From: Pseudomaricurvus alkylphenolicus
Lineage (GTDB): Bacteria; Pseudomonadota; Gammaproteobacteria; Pseudomonadales; Cellvibrionaceae
Length of the DNA stretch: 64,000 bases
Reading direction: 5' to 3'
NCBI RefSeq assembly: GCF_011683955.1
Contig: NZ_JAAQPI010000017.1
Span: 88,331-152,330, forward strand
Both the position numbers and the translations under genes were made by a program. Each line of letters opens with the position of its first letter. Positions within the stretch are counted from its first letter, which is position 1. Below, piece after piece: positions 8,095 to 16,640 of this stretch. The notes under the pieces are model-generated. The model was not told the DNA's origin. It searched no databases and saw only the letters and a list, made by a program, of their open reading frames with translations.

Positions 8095-10669
8095 TACAAT
8101 CTGTGGGGTTTCTTTGTTTGCCGCTTTGCCGTTGGCGATTGCTGCAGCTACGGCTCAGGCACAAAATGAAGGCGAGCAAAGCGAAGAGGTGATTGAGGAA
8201 GTGGTGACCATTGGTACCCGTACCAAAGGCCGTACCGCCGAAGATTTGCCCGTTCCTGTGGATGTTCTTAATTCGGAGGCTATGTCGAATACGGGCCACA
8301 CCGAAGTCGGGCGTATGCTGCAATCGCTGGCGCCTTCCTTTAATTTTTCATCTTCCACGATCAGCGACGGCACCGATGCATTGCGGCCGGCTACGCTGCG
8401 AGGACTTGGGCCAGATCAAACTTTGGTATTGATCAATGGCAAACGTCGTCATCAGGCTTCTTTAATTCATATCAACACCTCTGTTGGGCGTGGCACCGCC
8501 GGGGTGGATATGAATGCCATTCCGGCCTCGGCGATCAAACGCATTGAGGTGCTCCGCGACGGTGCGGCTGCCCAATATGGGTCCGATGCGATTGCCGGTG
8601 TGATTAATATTGTACTCAAGGACGATAATGAAGCCGGTCATATCAGTACGTCTTATGGAGAATATTCAGAGGGGGATGGCGAAACCATTAATGTCGATCT
8701 CTCTAAGGGTTTTGAGCTGGGTGATTCCGGTTTTGTGAGTGCCACGCTCAACTATCGTGACCGTGAAGGTACCAACCGGGCCGGATTACAGGGCGCTTGT
8801 GCCTATGGTGGCTGTAGCGATACAGATGGCAATGGTTTCGCTGAGGTCGGTGATCCTAGAGAAATCGATTTTGATCGCACTATTTTCCGTATCGGTGACG
8901 CGGATTCAGAGCAGTTGGCATTTGTACTCAATGCTGCGATTGAAGCTGGACAAGGCGAACTCTACGGTTTCGTAACCTATTCGAAACGAGATAATCAGTC
9001 AGGTGCCTTTTATCGTAATCCCAGCTCTGGATTCTCCGCCGCGCTTGATGACGGGGACAATGTCATTCCCAAGGGGTTTCTGCCGCTCATCGATTCCGAG
9101 ATTGACGATCTTTCTGTAAATGCGGGATACCGAACAGAGTTCGACAGTGGTATGACGCTGGATCTGTCATACACCTATGGACGTAATGAAATCGACTACA
9201 CCACCAGTAATTCTGTCAATTATTCGTTTGTAAATTTTTTGAATTTTGGAGAAGGCCTTAGTGATGAGGAAATCCGTAGCAGCATTCCCCGTAGTGCCGA
9301 TGCCTATGGATTGGAGTTGGGGCTTGAGACGTTCAATCTTGACATAACTCACTCCATTGGTGATTTAGGCGTCGCTGCTGGTTTGGAATACCGAATTGAT
9401 GAGTACAAAGTGATCCCTGGAGAAGCCTACTCATATCAGGATTTTGATACCGACCTGGAGAACGGTGGAGTTTCACTATTTCCTCAAGATGCGGCCGGAG
9501 GCATTCAGGCGTTTAACGGCATTGGTCCGGCGTCTACAGTGGATGAGGATCGGGATGTCACTTCGGCATATGTTGACTTTGAGTATCAATTTTCAGACGC
9601 GCTATTAGTGAGTGCGGCGATTCGATATGACGATTATGAGGACTTTGGTGATACCACCAATTTTAAGTTGGCAGCCAATTGGGCCCTGTCGGATAGCGTG
9701 AGGTTGAGGGCAGCGGGTAGTACAGGGTTTCGCGCGCCGTCGATGCAACAGCAGTATTTCAATAACATCGGCACGCAGTTTGTATCCGATCCTGCGGACC
9801 CCGAAGGGCCGCAAATTCCAGTTCAGGTGGGTACCTTTCGAAACGATAGTGGTCTGGCCCGTGAATTGGGAATTCCGCAGCTGAAAGAGGAGGAGTCGGT
9901 TAATCTGAGTTTGGGGGTTGTTTTCACACCGACTGATCAACTTAGCATTACACTGGATTATTATTCGATTGATATTGATGACCGGATTGTGATTAGTAAT
10001 CGTTTGGATGCTGATGACGATCCCACAGGGACATTAGGCGATGCATTGGCAGCGTCGGGTGCCGGTGCGGCTCAGTTTTTCTTGAACGGTGCCAATACTG
10101 AGACTCGCGGGTTTGATCTGGTGGCCACTTATCAAGGTATTGAAATTGGCGATGGTCTGTTGGATTTGACGCTGGCGGCCAATAAAACCGAAACGGACGT
10201 GGTGGATTTGTTTACATCGGAGGGGGGTGATCTTTCAAATTTGGAGCCTGAGGTAGTGTTCAGTTCTCAGGATGTTTCTATTATTGAAGAGTGGCAGCCG
10301 GAGGACCGAGTGAGTTTGACGGGGCATTATTCGTTGGAGAATTGGCGCGCAACATTGTCGTTTAACCGCTTTGGTGAGTATACGGTTACGGATGGTGGGC
10401 GACAAACACATGGAGCCAAGACATTGACGGATTTGAATGTGACTTATGCGTTCGAAAGCGGGTTGAGTATCAGTGTTGGTGGTAACAATATTTTTGACGA
10501 ATTCCCCGATAAGAATGAAATTGGTAACAGCCGCGGCGGTGCATTGGAGACGGCGGTTGGAGGTGAGGTGATTGTCAATAGCCCGGGAATATTTACTTAT
10601 TCCCGTCGTTCGGCGCCGTTCGGTTTCAATGGGGCTTATTGGTACGGGAAGATTTCTTACGACTTCTGA
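8069..10669 (+). CDS. TonB-dependent outer membrane receptor
   Basis: An 866-residue receptor. A signal peptide (hydrophobic core, AQAQ cleavage region) is followed by a TonB-box-like VVTIGTRTKGRTAEDLPVPV, a plug domain with LRGLGPDQTLVLINGKR and RIEVLRDGAAAQYGSDAIAGVIN, and a beta-barrel ending in a terminal phenylalanine (KISYDF). It imports a ligand across the outer membrane with TonB energy. It lies 248 bp after the molybdenum hydroxylase operon and could bring in that enzyme's substrate, but the link is only positional. The start at 8069 follows GAGGAGAG; an upstream in-frame ATG gives an implausible N-terminus. Confidence 0.88.
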   Translation: MPFPLKNTNTICGVSLFAALPLAIAAATAQAQNEGEQSEEVIEEVVTIGTRTKGRTAEDLPVPVDVLNSEAMSNTGHTEVGRMLQSLAPSFNFSSSTISDGTDALRPATLRGLGPDQTLVLINGKRRHQASLIHINTSVGRGTAGVDMNAIPASAIKRIEVLRDGAAAQYGSDAIAGVINIVLKDDNEAGHISTSYGEYSEGDGETINVDLSKGFELGDSGFVSATLNYRDREGTNRAGLQGACAYGGCSDTDGNGFAEVGDPREIDFDRTIFRIGDADSEQLAFVLNAAIEAGQGELYGFVTYSKRDNQSGAFYRNPSSGFSAALDDGDNVIPKGFLPLIDSEIDDLSVNAGYRTEFDSGMTLDLSYTYGRNEIDYTTSNSVNYSFVNFLNFGEGLSDEEIRSSIPRSADAYGLELGLETFNLDITHSIGDLGVAAGLEYRIDEYKVIPGEAYSYQDFDTDLENGGVSLFPQDAAGGIQAFNGIGPASTVDEDRDVTSAYVDFEYQFSDALLVSAAIRYDDYEDFGDTTNFKLAANWALSDSVRLRAAGSTGFRAPSMQQQYFNNIGTQFVSDPADPEGPQIPVQVGTFRNDSGLARELGIPQLKEEESVNLSLGVVFTPTDQLSITLDYYSIDIDDRIVISNRLDADDDPTGTLGDALAASGAGAAQFFLNGANTETRGFDLVATYQGIEIGDGLLDLTLAANKTETDVVDLFTSEGGDLSNLEPEVVFSSQDVSIIEEWQPEDRVSLTGHYSLENWRATLSFNRFGEYTVTDGGRQTHGAKTLTDLNVTYAFESGLSISVGGNNIFDEFPDKNEIGNSRGGALETAVGGEVIVNSPGIFTYSRRSAPFGFNGAYWYGKISYDF

Positions 10670-10768
10670 TCGTTGTTATTTAAGTTGTATGGGAGACTAA
10701 TCTGAACCTTTTTATTTCCGCTTCGTGCCAAAAGCTGAACTTCGGCGTGGCACAGTTTGTCTTCGTGT

Positions 10769-10795
10769 GTAGCAGCGCGCTCCGAGCGCGACCGG
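10769..10795 (+). repeat. REP-like sequence (single)
   Basis: A 27-bp unit beginning GTAGCAGCGCGCTCCGAGCG and ending GACCGG. It contains an internal GCGCTC/GAGCGC palindrome. The same unit, with a few changes, occurs twice in inverted orientation at 19223-19271, so it belongs to a dispersed REP family. It lies in the long gap after the TonB receptor. Confidence 0.65.
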
Positions 10796-10893
10796 GTTGG
10801 CAGCGTCTCTTTGCACCATAACCGGCCATTGGAATTAGGTGTTTTTCCCAGGTCTTTTCTTTGCGGATTGGACGAAAGCGGCTGCTGATTTTG

Positions 10894-11077
10894 TGCCACA
10901 ACGGGCGGCTGGGTGTCCGTTGGAGGGGCACGCTACCGGCCCTCCCGGCTTCCCTCAGTCCCCAATGAGCCAAGCAAAAAACGCTTGTCTCATTGAATCC
11001 TTCGGCGTTCGCTCGAAATGCCCCTCCAACGAACACCCAGCCACCCTTTAGATCGAGGTACCCCGACTTTATCTCAC
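10894..11077. repeat. Long palindromic element, copy 1 (divergent)
   Basis: Outer arms at 10907-10930 and 11019-11042 pair over 23 of 24 positions (starting GGCTGGGTGTCCGTTGGAGG). An inner hairpin AATGAGcCAAGC/GCTTGtCTCATT lies at 10964-10995. Conserved single-strand blocks are TTCCCTCAGTCCC and TCCTTCGGCG. The stem sequences differ from those of the other three copies, yet pairing is kept. The boundary repeat is degenerate: TGCCACAA on the left at 10894, and only a weak match near 11070 on the right. The element lies 225 bp after the TonB receptor gene. Small ORFs inside it are judged spurious. Confidence 0.75.
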
Positions 11078-11127
11078 CGATTGTTATTGTCTCAATATGA
11101 AATTGAGCTCTTATCAAGAAGACGTAG

Positions 11128-11158
11128 GGCGATGAGAAGCGCTCTGCGCTTCGTCGCC
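11128..11158. other. Strong hairpin in the intergenic region
   Basis: GGCGATGAGAAGCGC and GCGCTTCGTCGCC form a stem of about 12 bp with a TCT loop and a 2-nt bulge. No U-tract follows. It lies in the 678-bp gap between the TonB receptor and the lipoprotein methyltransferase. The rest of that gap, apart from the REP and palindromic element, shows nothing recognisable. Confidence 0.4.
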
Positions 11159-11347
11159 TAAAGCGCATAATCTGCCCAAGCTTTAAGTTTGTCTATTTGT
11201 TGATCAATGACATCACGCCTTACTGCTAATTTTCTCCTGCTTTTAGCGACGACGGTGAGTCAGTTTTAGCTGTTGGTCGTATTGATATAGCAATAATACC
11301 TATATACCATGGTTTTCTATTTTTTGCCTAGACCAAGGAGGTTTTAC

Positions 11348-12253
11348 ATGTTTAAAGCTCTTATTCCCGGTGCTCTGATAATGGCGATGTTGGCGGCTTG
11401 CAGTCAGGAGGCGACGCCGCCGGCCGAGGTTTCAACTCAGGCGGTTAAGCCCACAGCCGCAGCGCCGGCCCCGGTGGTGAAGGATGTATTTGCCTCTCAG
11501 TCAGAGGAGGTGCAGGCTCGCTACGTATACCGGCATCCGCAGGAGACTCTGGAGTTTTTTGGTATTGAGCCTGGTATGACGGTGGCGGAGGCGCTGCCTG
11601 GTGGGGGTTGGTATTCGAAAATCTTGCTGCCGTTGTTGGGTGGTGAGGGTAAGTTGATTGGTATTGATTATGCGTTGGATATGTTCCCGAAGTTTGGCTT
11701 TTTCAGCGCGGAGCGGATAGAGGCTAAGAAGACCTGGACGACGACTTGGACGGCGGATGCGAATTCCTGGCGCACCGATGACAGTGCGGTGGTATCCGCT
11801 TTTGTTTTTGGTTCGATGCCGGAGGAGAGTAAGGGGGTTGCGGATGCCTTTTTGTTTATTCGCGCGTTACATAATCTGAATCGCTTTGAGGGTGATGGCG
11901 GGTATCTGACAGCGGCGTTGCGGGATGCTTATGATGTGTTGAAGCCTGGCGGTATTGTGGGTGTGGTTCAGCATATGGCCCCTGAGGATAAGGCCGATGA
12001 CTGGGCGGATGGCTCAAAGGGCTATTTAAAGAAATCTCTGGTGATTAAGAAATTTGAGGAGGCCGGGTTTGAGTTTGTGGCGTCGAGTGATGTGAATTTG
12101 AACCCTGATGATCAGCCTGGCGATGAAGATATTGTCTGGCGGTTGCCGCCGACCTTGGCAACCAGTCGGGATAATCCGGAATTGAGGCAGCAGATGTTGG
12201 CAGTGGGCGAGTCCAATCGGATGACGCTCAAGTTTCGTAAGGTTGAGAGGTAA
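11348..12253 (+). CDS. Predicted lipoprotein with class I methyltransferase-like fold
   Basis: A 301-residue protein starting at ATG 11348, seven bases after AAGGAGG. The N-terminus is a lipoprotein signal with lipobox LAAC (Cys about residue 18), followed by an alanine/proline-rich linker. The rest resembles the COG4798-type methyltransferase fold: FFGIEPGMTVAEALPGGGWYSKIL occupies the SAM-loop position, GKLIGIDYAL the acidic strand, and DVLKPGGIVGVVQHM a later strand. Periplasmic SAM is not expected, so export of such a fold is odd and the protein may have another ligand. It is followed 48 bp later by a palindromic element. True function unknown. Confidence 0.75.
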   Translation: MFKALIPGALIMAMLAACSQEATPPAEVSTQAVKPTAAAPAPVVKDVFASQSEEVQARYVYRHPQETLEFFGIEPGMTVAEALPGGGWYSKILLPLLGGEGKLIGIDYALDMFPKFGFFSAERIEAKKTWTTTWTADANSWRTDDSAVVSAFVFGSMPEESKGVADAFLFIRALHNLNRFEGDGGYLTAALRDAYDVLKPGGIVGVVQHMAPEDKADDWADGSKGYLKKSLVIKKFEEAGFEFVASSDVNLNPDDQPGDEDIVWRLPPTLATSRDNPELRQQMLAVGESNRMTLKFRKVER

Positions 12254-12300
12254 TTAATTTGTTTCCGGGTGGGGTAGTTTGGCGATTGCTGGTCGTTGGA

Positions 12301-12487
12301 TGCCTCAATCGGCGGCTGGAGGTTCCGTTTTCCGAGCGGTCGGGCGGCCCTCCGGCCTTCCCTCAGTCGCCAAAAAGCCCGGCAAAAAGCTCCGGTCTTT
12401 TTAGCTCCTTCGGCGCCCTCTTTGATGCTCGGAAAACGGAACCACCAGCCACCTTAGTTCTGCGGTGAATGAACTGCTGTGCCTCAA
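12301..12487. repeat. Long palindromic element, copy 2
   Basis: Bounded by TGCCTCAA at 12301-12308 and 12480-12487. Outer arms at 12314-12337 and 12427-12450 pair over 23 of 24 positions (GGCTGGAGGTTCCGTTTTCC...). An inner hairpin AAAAAGcCCGG/CCGGtCTTTTT lies at 12372-12402. It carries the shared blocks TTCCCTCAGTC and CTCCTTCGGCGCCCTC. It fills the space between the lipoprotein gene and the 3' end of the convergent gene at 12493. The inner hairpin with A and T runs could act as a bidirectional terminator. Confidence 0.85.
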
Positions 12488-12492
12488 CTTTC

Positions 12493-13167
12493 TTATTTTG
12501 TTCGGTACCGTTGCAGAGGGGCTGAGAGTTTTTCGAAGGATCTTGGTGCCACGTATTGCAACAGTTCTTTGCCTTCTTGGTTGAGGACGACTTCCAGACC
12601 TCTGTCCGGGTAGAGGAAATGTTCGCTGTTTTCGTCAACTCTGATGCGTTCGCTGGGCTGGCCAAAGCGAGCGAGGATGATGTCTTCGTCGAGTGAGGCG
12701 GCGGGTATGAGGTTAAGGCTGGCGATGGGCCAGTGGCGGATGTTTTGCAGGTCGTTTTCGTTAAGCAGGAATTTGCGTGAGCCGGAGCTGGTGAAGCTGG
12801 CGCTGCTGGCGTTCTCCTGCATTTGGATGAGTTGGGTCTGGTCGGCCTGGACCGCAATAATCAGTTTGGCCTGCAGGGGGCCGGTTTTGAAGTGGCTGTA
12901 GTAGATTTCGAGCCCGCTGTTGTCGTTGCTGTCGCTGATGATGCCGAGTTCGTGGTCTTCGCCGAGTGTCTGCAGAGCGTCAGCAACGGTGGTGTGTTCG
13001 AGGGTGAGCCCGAAGACGCTGCTGGTCTGGTCGGCGTGGGTGTCGATTTGCCAGGGCAGGTTAGCGGGAGTGCCCATTGGGCTTTGTGGGTTTTGCGGTT
13101 TCAAGACCACAAAGGCAAGGGCGCAGATTAGTGCGAAAGCACCCAGGGTCAGTAGTGTTCGAGTCAT
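12493..13167 (-). CDS. Hypothetical membrane-anchored protein
   Basis: A 224-residue protein with an N-terminal hydrophobic segment (residues about 4-22, LLTLGAFALICALAFVVL) that would anchor it in the inner membrane with the rest in the periplasm. The soluble part is mixed alpha/beta with features such as TVADALQTLGEDHELGI and a C-terminal LARFGQPSERI stretch. I do not recognise a named family. The gene starts 3 bp after the stop of ylqF, so the two are probably in one transcript; shared transcription with a ribosome-assembly GTPase gives no direct clue to function. Confidence 0.6.
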   Translation of the reverse strand: MTRTLLTLGAFALICALAFVVLKPQNPQSPMGTPANLPWQIDTHADQTSSVFGLTLEHTTVADALQTLGEDHELGIISDSNDNSGLEIYYSHFKTGPLQAKLIIAVQADQTQLIQMQENASSASFTSSGSRKFLLNENDLQNIRHWPIASLNLIPAASLDEDIILARFGQPSERIRVDENSEHFLYPDRGLEVVLNQEGKELLQYVAPRSFEKLSAPLQRYRTK

Positions 13168-13170
13168 GGT

Positions 13171-14280
13171 TTAGCGTCGTTTTCCCGGGCGACTGGGGCT
13201 TTTACCCCGACCGCTGGATTTGCTGTTGGGTTTGCTGCGATTGAGTTGGCAGCCGCTTTTGGGGCCGGCCACGCCGGAGGTTTTTTTGTTGGCGCTCTTA
13301 GCTTTGTTGGCCGTCTTTGGTTTGGTTTTTTTTCGGGGTTCACCATCGGGTTGCGGATCTCGGGACCCAGCCTTGAAGCGTTGTTTGCGTTCTTGTTTTT
13401 CGGCTTCTTTTTGAGCTTGGGCTTCTGCGACTTCGATCTTTTCCTGGTCAATCATCTCCGGGGTTTCCAGAGTGATGCGGCCCAGCTGTCCGGAGCGCAG
13501 TTCATTGATCAGCACTTCGCAGATTTTGTGCAGGTTGACCCGGCCGCCCGCTGCTTTGGCACCACGGCGGGCGCCGGCGAGTTCGAGGAATTCGAGTTCG
13601 GTGGCGGGGATGTGGTCGAGGTCGAATCGCTGTTTTAACAGGTCTGGGTAGGCCTTAATAAGGAATTCGGCGGTGAAGAAGCCAACGTCGTCGTATTCCA
13701 TGGCGGTGTCTTTGATGGCGCCAGTGGCGGCCAGGCGGTAGCTGCTTTTTGGGTTTTCCACTTTGGGCCAGAGGATACCGGGGGTGTCCAAGAGAATGAT
13801 GCCGCTGCCCAGGTTGATGCGTTGCTGGCTTTTGGTGACGGCGGGTTCGTTGCCGGTCTTGGCGATGGTTTTGCCGGCCAGGGTATTGATCAAGGTGGAT
13901 TTGCCAACGTTGGGGATACCCACAATCATGGTGTGAATGGTTTTGAAGCCGGCGTCTTTTTCGGGCAGCATTTTGCGACACAGGTCGATCAGCAACTTCA
14001 TTTTGCCGGGCTGCTCGGTGGTGATGGCGAGGGTTTTCACCCCCTTTTCCTGTTCCAGGTACTGCTGCCAGGCCGCCGTGGTGTCCGGGTCGGCCAGGTC
14101 GGTTTTGCTGAGGACTTTGATGCAGGGTTTGTCACCGCGCAGTTCGGCAATGGCGGGGTTTTCGCTGGAATAGGGAATGCGTGCGTCCAGCACTTCGATC
14201 AGCAGGTCCACTTGCGGGAGTACTTCGCGGATCTGCTTTTGGGCCTTGTGCATGTGCCCGGGGTACCACTGGATGGCCAT
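13171..14280 (-). CDS. ylqF: Ribosome biogenesis GTPase YlqF/RbgA-like
   Basis: A 369-residue circularly permuted GTPase. The motif order is characteristic: G4 SKTDLAD (58-64) comes before the G1 P-loop GIPNVGKST (121-129), and G3 DTPG (165-168) follows. The N-terminus IQWYPGHMHKA matches the family. RbgA/YlqF acts in late assembly of the large ribosomal subunit. The last 80 or so residues are a lysine/proline-rich tail, longer than in typical YlqF (about 280-310 residues), that could contact rRNA. Translation begins at ATG 14280. Confidence 0.9.
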   Translation of the reverse strand: MAIQWYPGHMHKAQKQIREVLPQVDLLIEVLDARIPYSSENPAIAELRGDKPCIKVLSKTDLADPDTTAAWQQYLEQEKGVKTLAITTEQPGKMKLLIDLCRKMLPEKDAGFKTIHTMIVGIPNVGKSTLINTLAGKTIAKTGNEPAVTKSQQRINLGSGIILLDTPGILWPKVENPKSSYRLAATGAIKDTAMEYDDVGFFTAEFLIKAYPDLLKQRFDLDHIPATELEFLELAGARRGAKAAGGRVNLHKICEVLINELRSGQLGRITLETPEMIDQEKIEVAEAQAQKEAEKQERKQRFKAGSRDPQPDGEPRKKTKPKTANKAKSANKKTSGVAGPKSGCQLNRSKPNSKSSGRGKSPSRPGKRR

Positions 14281-14355
14281 GGAGTGCCTGCCCTTGTCGT
14301 TCTGGCTGTCGAAAAGGGCGCTATTGTACCTGCTGTGGCGTTGAATCCCTAATCA

Positions 14356-14447
14356 GTCGAGGACTCTATATCCATCCGGTTGAGGACTCTATACCCAGCT
14401 AGTTGAGGACTCTCAATCCAGCTAGTTGAGGACTCTATACCCCCGAC
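14356..14447. repeat. 23-bp tandem repeat, four units, iterating a gene 3' end
   Basis: Four 23-bp units start at 14356, 14379, 14402 and 14425; the core on the plus strand is GTTGAGGACTCTATACCC. The unit at 14425 is the end of the glycine-zipper gene (codons for GYRVLN, followed by the stop at 14422-14424). The other three units lie just past the stop and repeat the same bases with a few changes. The array therefore duplicates the gene terminus outward. Confidence 0.85.
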
Positions 14448-14814
14448 CGATCAGGCAGTTGCGGATGATACGCTGTTGTTCGCGCTCGGCTTGACTGAAT
14501 CCGCCCGCGCCGCCGGTGACGGCGCCGACCCCGGCTCCGCGGGATGCGGTGCCGCTATTGCCGATAATGGCTCCGATGGCGCCACCCAGAATCGCGCCTT
14601 TGGCGCCTTTTTCCGCCGCGCGTTCGGCGCGGGAGACTTCGGCTGCGTAGACTTTGCATTCGTCGAGGTCGTTCTGGTAGGCCTGCATGTCCACGCCTTT
14701 GCGGTCGATGATGATGCCACCGTTGTGCTGCTCGCTGGGTGCAATACAGGCGCTCAGCCCAACGGCGACGGCTGCGCAGAGGAGAGTGGTGCGAATAGGG
14801 GCGGTGACGTCCAT
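14422..14814 (-). CDS. Glycine-zipper outer membrane lipoprotein
   Basis: A protein of 130 residues starting at ATG 14814, six bases after GGAG. A lipoprotein signal ends at the lipobox LSAC. A glycine-zipper region follows (GAKGAILGGAIGAIIG, then RGAGVGAVTGGAGG), like SlyB/Pcp-type 17-kDa surface antigens that insert a small hydrophobic hairpin in the envelope. Cysteines in DECKVY and RNCLIG could pair. The stop codon lies in a 23-bp tandem array that repeats the last six codons. Function beyond envelope association is unknown. Confidence 0.8.
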   Translation of the reverse strand: MDVTAPIRTTLLCAAVAVGLSACIAPSEQHNGGIIIDRKGVDMQAYQNDLDECKVYAAEVSRAERAAEKGAKGAILGGAIGAIIGNSGTASRGAGVGAVTGGAGGFSQAEREQQRIIRNCLIGRGYRVLN

Positions 14815-14939
14815 GGTTGGCTCCAAAGATGACTTTAGGGTCTCTACTCAACAGTATAAGCCTAGCCGGGGTATGATGAACGCAAGCTGAATGAAAAATG
14901 GTATAGTCCCCGGCCCGAATGACCCGATGAATCTGCCCT

Positions 14940-15464
14940 ATGAGTGCGTCAGACCGGGCGGTGGGGTTTGGCAGTGAGGGCTACCAGTTGGCCTTCTGTA
15001 TCGCCAACCGTCCGCCCATTGATGATTACCCCCACCTCAATCTGCTCAAGCCGCTGGTGCCGGGGGAGTTGGATCACATTGTGGGCAATACCAGCAACCA
15101 CTGGCGCAAGGTGTTTAATGTATATGCCAAGTTTCTGATGACGCTTGGGGACGCTCCTGTGCAGCAGTGGGGCAGTTGGCAGGAGTACCGTGATCGCCGG
15201 CTGCTGCAGGCCGATTGCCGGGAGGCGCTGTTATTCAGTCCTCCGGATACCGAAAAGGCTGAAGCCATTCACATTGTCGCCGGTAAGACCTACGCGGCGG
15301 CACTGGGTCTCAACAATCTGGTGTGGCTGGATGCGCATTTTGCTGTCGATGCCAGTCGGCGCTTGATCGTATGTCCTTATCTGGATTATCGCCAATTGAG
15401 TAATGAACGCATCGAACGACTGGCGGAGCTGGTTCGGCAGTTGCGCCAACAGGAACCTGTATGA
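14940..15464 (+). CDS. Uncharacterised protein co-transcribed with yigZ
   Basis: A soluble protein of 174 residues without signal or membrane segments. Visible conserved-looking features are FCIANRPPIDDYPHLNLLKPL near the start, GNTSNHWRKVFNVYAKFL in the middle, and HIVAGKTYAAAL. It resembles a gammaproteobacterial family of unknown function (possibly DUF6942, from memory, not checked). It overlaps the next gene, yigZ, as ATGA (15461-15464), so its translation is coupled with that gene. Function unknown. Confidence 0.7.
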   Translation: MSASDRAVGFGSEGYQLAFCIANRPPIDDYPHLNLLKPLVPGELDHIVGNTSNHWRKVFNVYAKFLMTLGDAPVQQWGSWQEYRDRRLLQADCREALLFSPPDTEKAEAIHIVAGKTYAAALGLNNLVWLDAHFAVDASRRLIVCPYLDYRQLSNERIERLAELVRQLRQQEPV

Positions 15465-16072
15465 AACAGCCCCGCCCCACCTATGCCGTGCCTGCCGAAG
15501 CCGTTGCAGTGGAATACGAGATCAAGAAAAGCCGTTTTATCGCCCGCGCCGCCAGAGCGAGCAACCGCGAGGAAGCCATGGCGTTGTTGCAGCAGGCCCG
15601 ATTGGATTACCCCGATGCCCGCCATCACTGTTGGGCTTATCTGATTGGAAACCCCCATTCTCCCACCACGGTGGCCATGTCCGATGACGGCGAGCCCAGT
15701 GGCACGGCTGGCAAGCCGATTCTCAATGTGTTGCAGCACAAGGGGGTCGGAGACATCATGCTGGTGGTAATTCGCTATTTTGGGGGAATCAAGTTGGGGG
15801 CCGGTGGCCTGGTAAGGGCTTACGGCCATGCGGCTCAATTGGCAATGACAGAACTGGAAACCGAGGATCAGGTGCCCTATAGCCAGTGTCAGGTGCAAGG
15901 TGACTATGCACTGGAGCAACCTCTGCGGCACTGGTTGGGCCAGCATCAGGGGCAGGTCAGCGGAGTGGACTACGGCGAGCGGGTCAGTTTTGAGGTGTCT
16001 TTGCCCGATAACGCTGTGCCGGAGTTGAAGGCGTTTATTGACGGCGTGGGCGCTCGCTTGCACGAGCTCTGA
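15461..16072 (+). CDS. yigZ: YigZ family protein (IMPACT domain)
   Basis: A 203-residue YigZ/IMPACT protein. The N-terminal UPF0029 domain shows EIKKSRFIARAARASNREEA, HHCWAYLIG and SDDGEPSGTAGKPIL, followed by RYFGGIKLGAGGLVRAY; a second smaller alpha/beta domain completes the usual length of about 205. Eukaryotic IMPACT regulates Gcn2; bacterial YigZ has a nucleic-acid-binding fold but no settled function. It is coupled to the preceding unknown gene by a 4-bp overlap. Confidence 0.9.
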   Translation: MKQPRPTYAVPAEAVAVEYEIKKSRFIARAARASNREEAMALLQQARLDYPDARHHCWAYLIGNPHSPTTVAMSDDGEPSGTAGKPILNVLQHKGVGDIMLVVIRYFGGIKLGAGGLVRAYGHAAQLAMTELETEDQVPYSQCQVQGDYALEQPLRHWLGQHQGQVSGVDYGERVSFEVSLPDNAVPELKAFIDGVGARLHEL

Positions 16073-16131
16073 TTGCCAATTTTTCTATGACTGGCCATAC
16101 TGCGGCCATCAATTCGGTTAAGGTTGTATCT

Positions 16132-16614
16132 ATGCAGATAAGTAAAGATAAGGTTGTTTCTTTCCATTACCGCCTAAAGGAAGAGGGTGGTGACATCTTC
16201 GAAGATTCCCACGATGGTAACCCGGTGCTCTATCTGCACGGCCACGGTGGCATGTTGCGAGGGCTGGAAAGCGCCATGGAAGAACGCTCTGCGGGGGACA
16301 GCTTTGACGTCACGGTTGACCCGGACAACGGCTATGGCCAGCGCAAGGAGCTTCCACCCCAGCGGGTGCCCAAAAAACACCTGGTGACCAAGGGCAAGAT
16401 TAACGTCGGGCAGGTGGTGCATATCAATACCGAAAAGGGACCTCAGGAGGCGGTTGTGGTGAAAGTGGGGCTAAAGAATGTGGATGTGGACCCCAATCAT
16501 CCGCTGGCCGGCAAGACTCTCGTGTTCGCGGTTGAGATCGTTGATGTTCGTGAGGCCACGGAAGAAGAACTGGCCCATGGCCATGCCCACGGTGTTGGTG
16601 GTCATCAGCACTGA
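16132..16614 (+). CDS. slyD: FKBP-type peptidyl-prolyl isomerase SlyD
   Basis: A 160-residue SlyD. The FKBP domain is split by an insert-in-flap chaperone domain, as in the family: KVVSFHYRLKEE and PVLYLHGHGGMLRGLESAM open the isomerase, DNGYGQRKELPPQRVPKKH leads into the insert, and NHPLAGKTLVFAVEI closes it. The C-terminal tail is short with several histidines (HGHAHGVGGHQH), enough for nickel binding but lacking the long Cys-rich tail of E. coli. SlyD folds proline-containing proteins and supplies nickel for hydrogenase maturation. The start at 16132 removes a non-family extension. Confidence 0.9.
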   Translation: MQISKDKVVSFHYRLKEEGGDIFEDSHDGNPVLYLHGHGGMLRGLESAMEERSAGDSFDVTVDPDNGYGQRKELPPQRVPKKHLVTKGKINVGQVVHINTEKGPQEAVVVKVGLKNVDVDPNHPLAGKTLVFAVEIVDVREATEEELAHGHAHGVGGHQH

Positions 16615-16640
16615 TTTTCCGCAGTTGAGGAGAATCTCTG

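Noticed and set aside
10894..11077. Palindromic elements as integron attC sites
   Set aside because: No GTTRRRY/RYYYAAC core sites, no integrase, and copies are dispersed rather than arrayed with cassettes.
14356..14447. Tandem array as a CRISPR
   Set aside because: Units are contiguous without spacers, and there are no cas genes.
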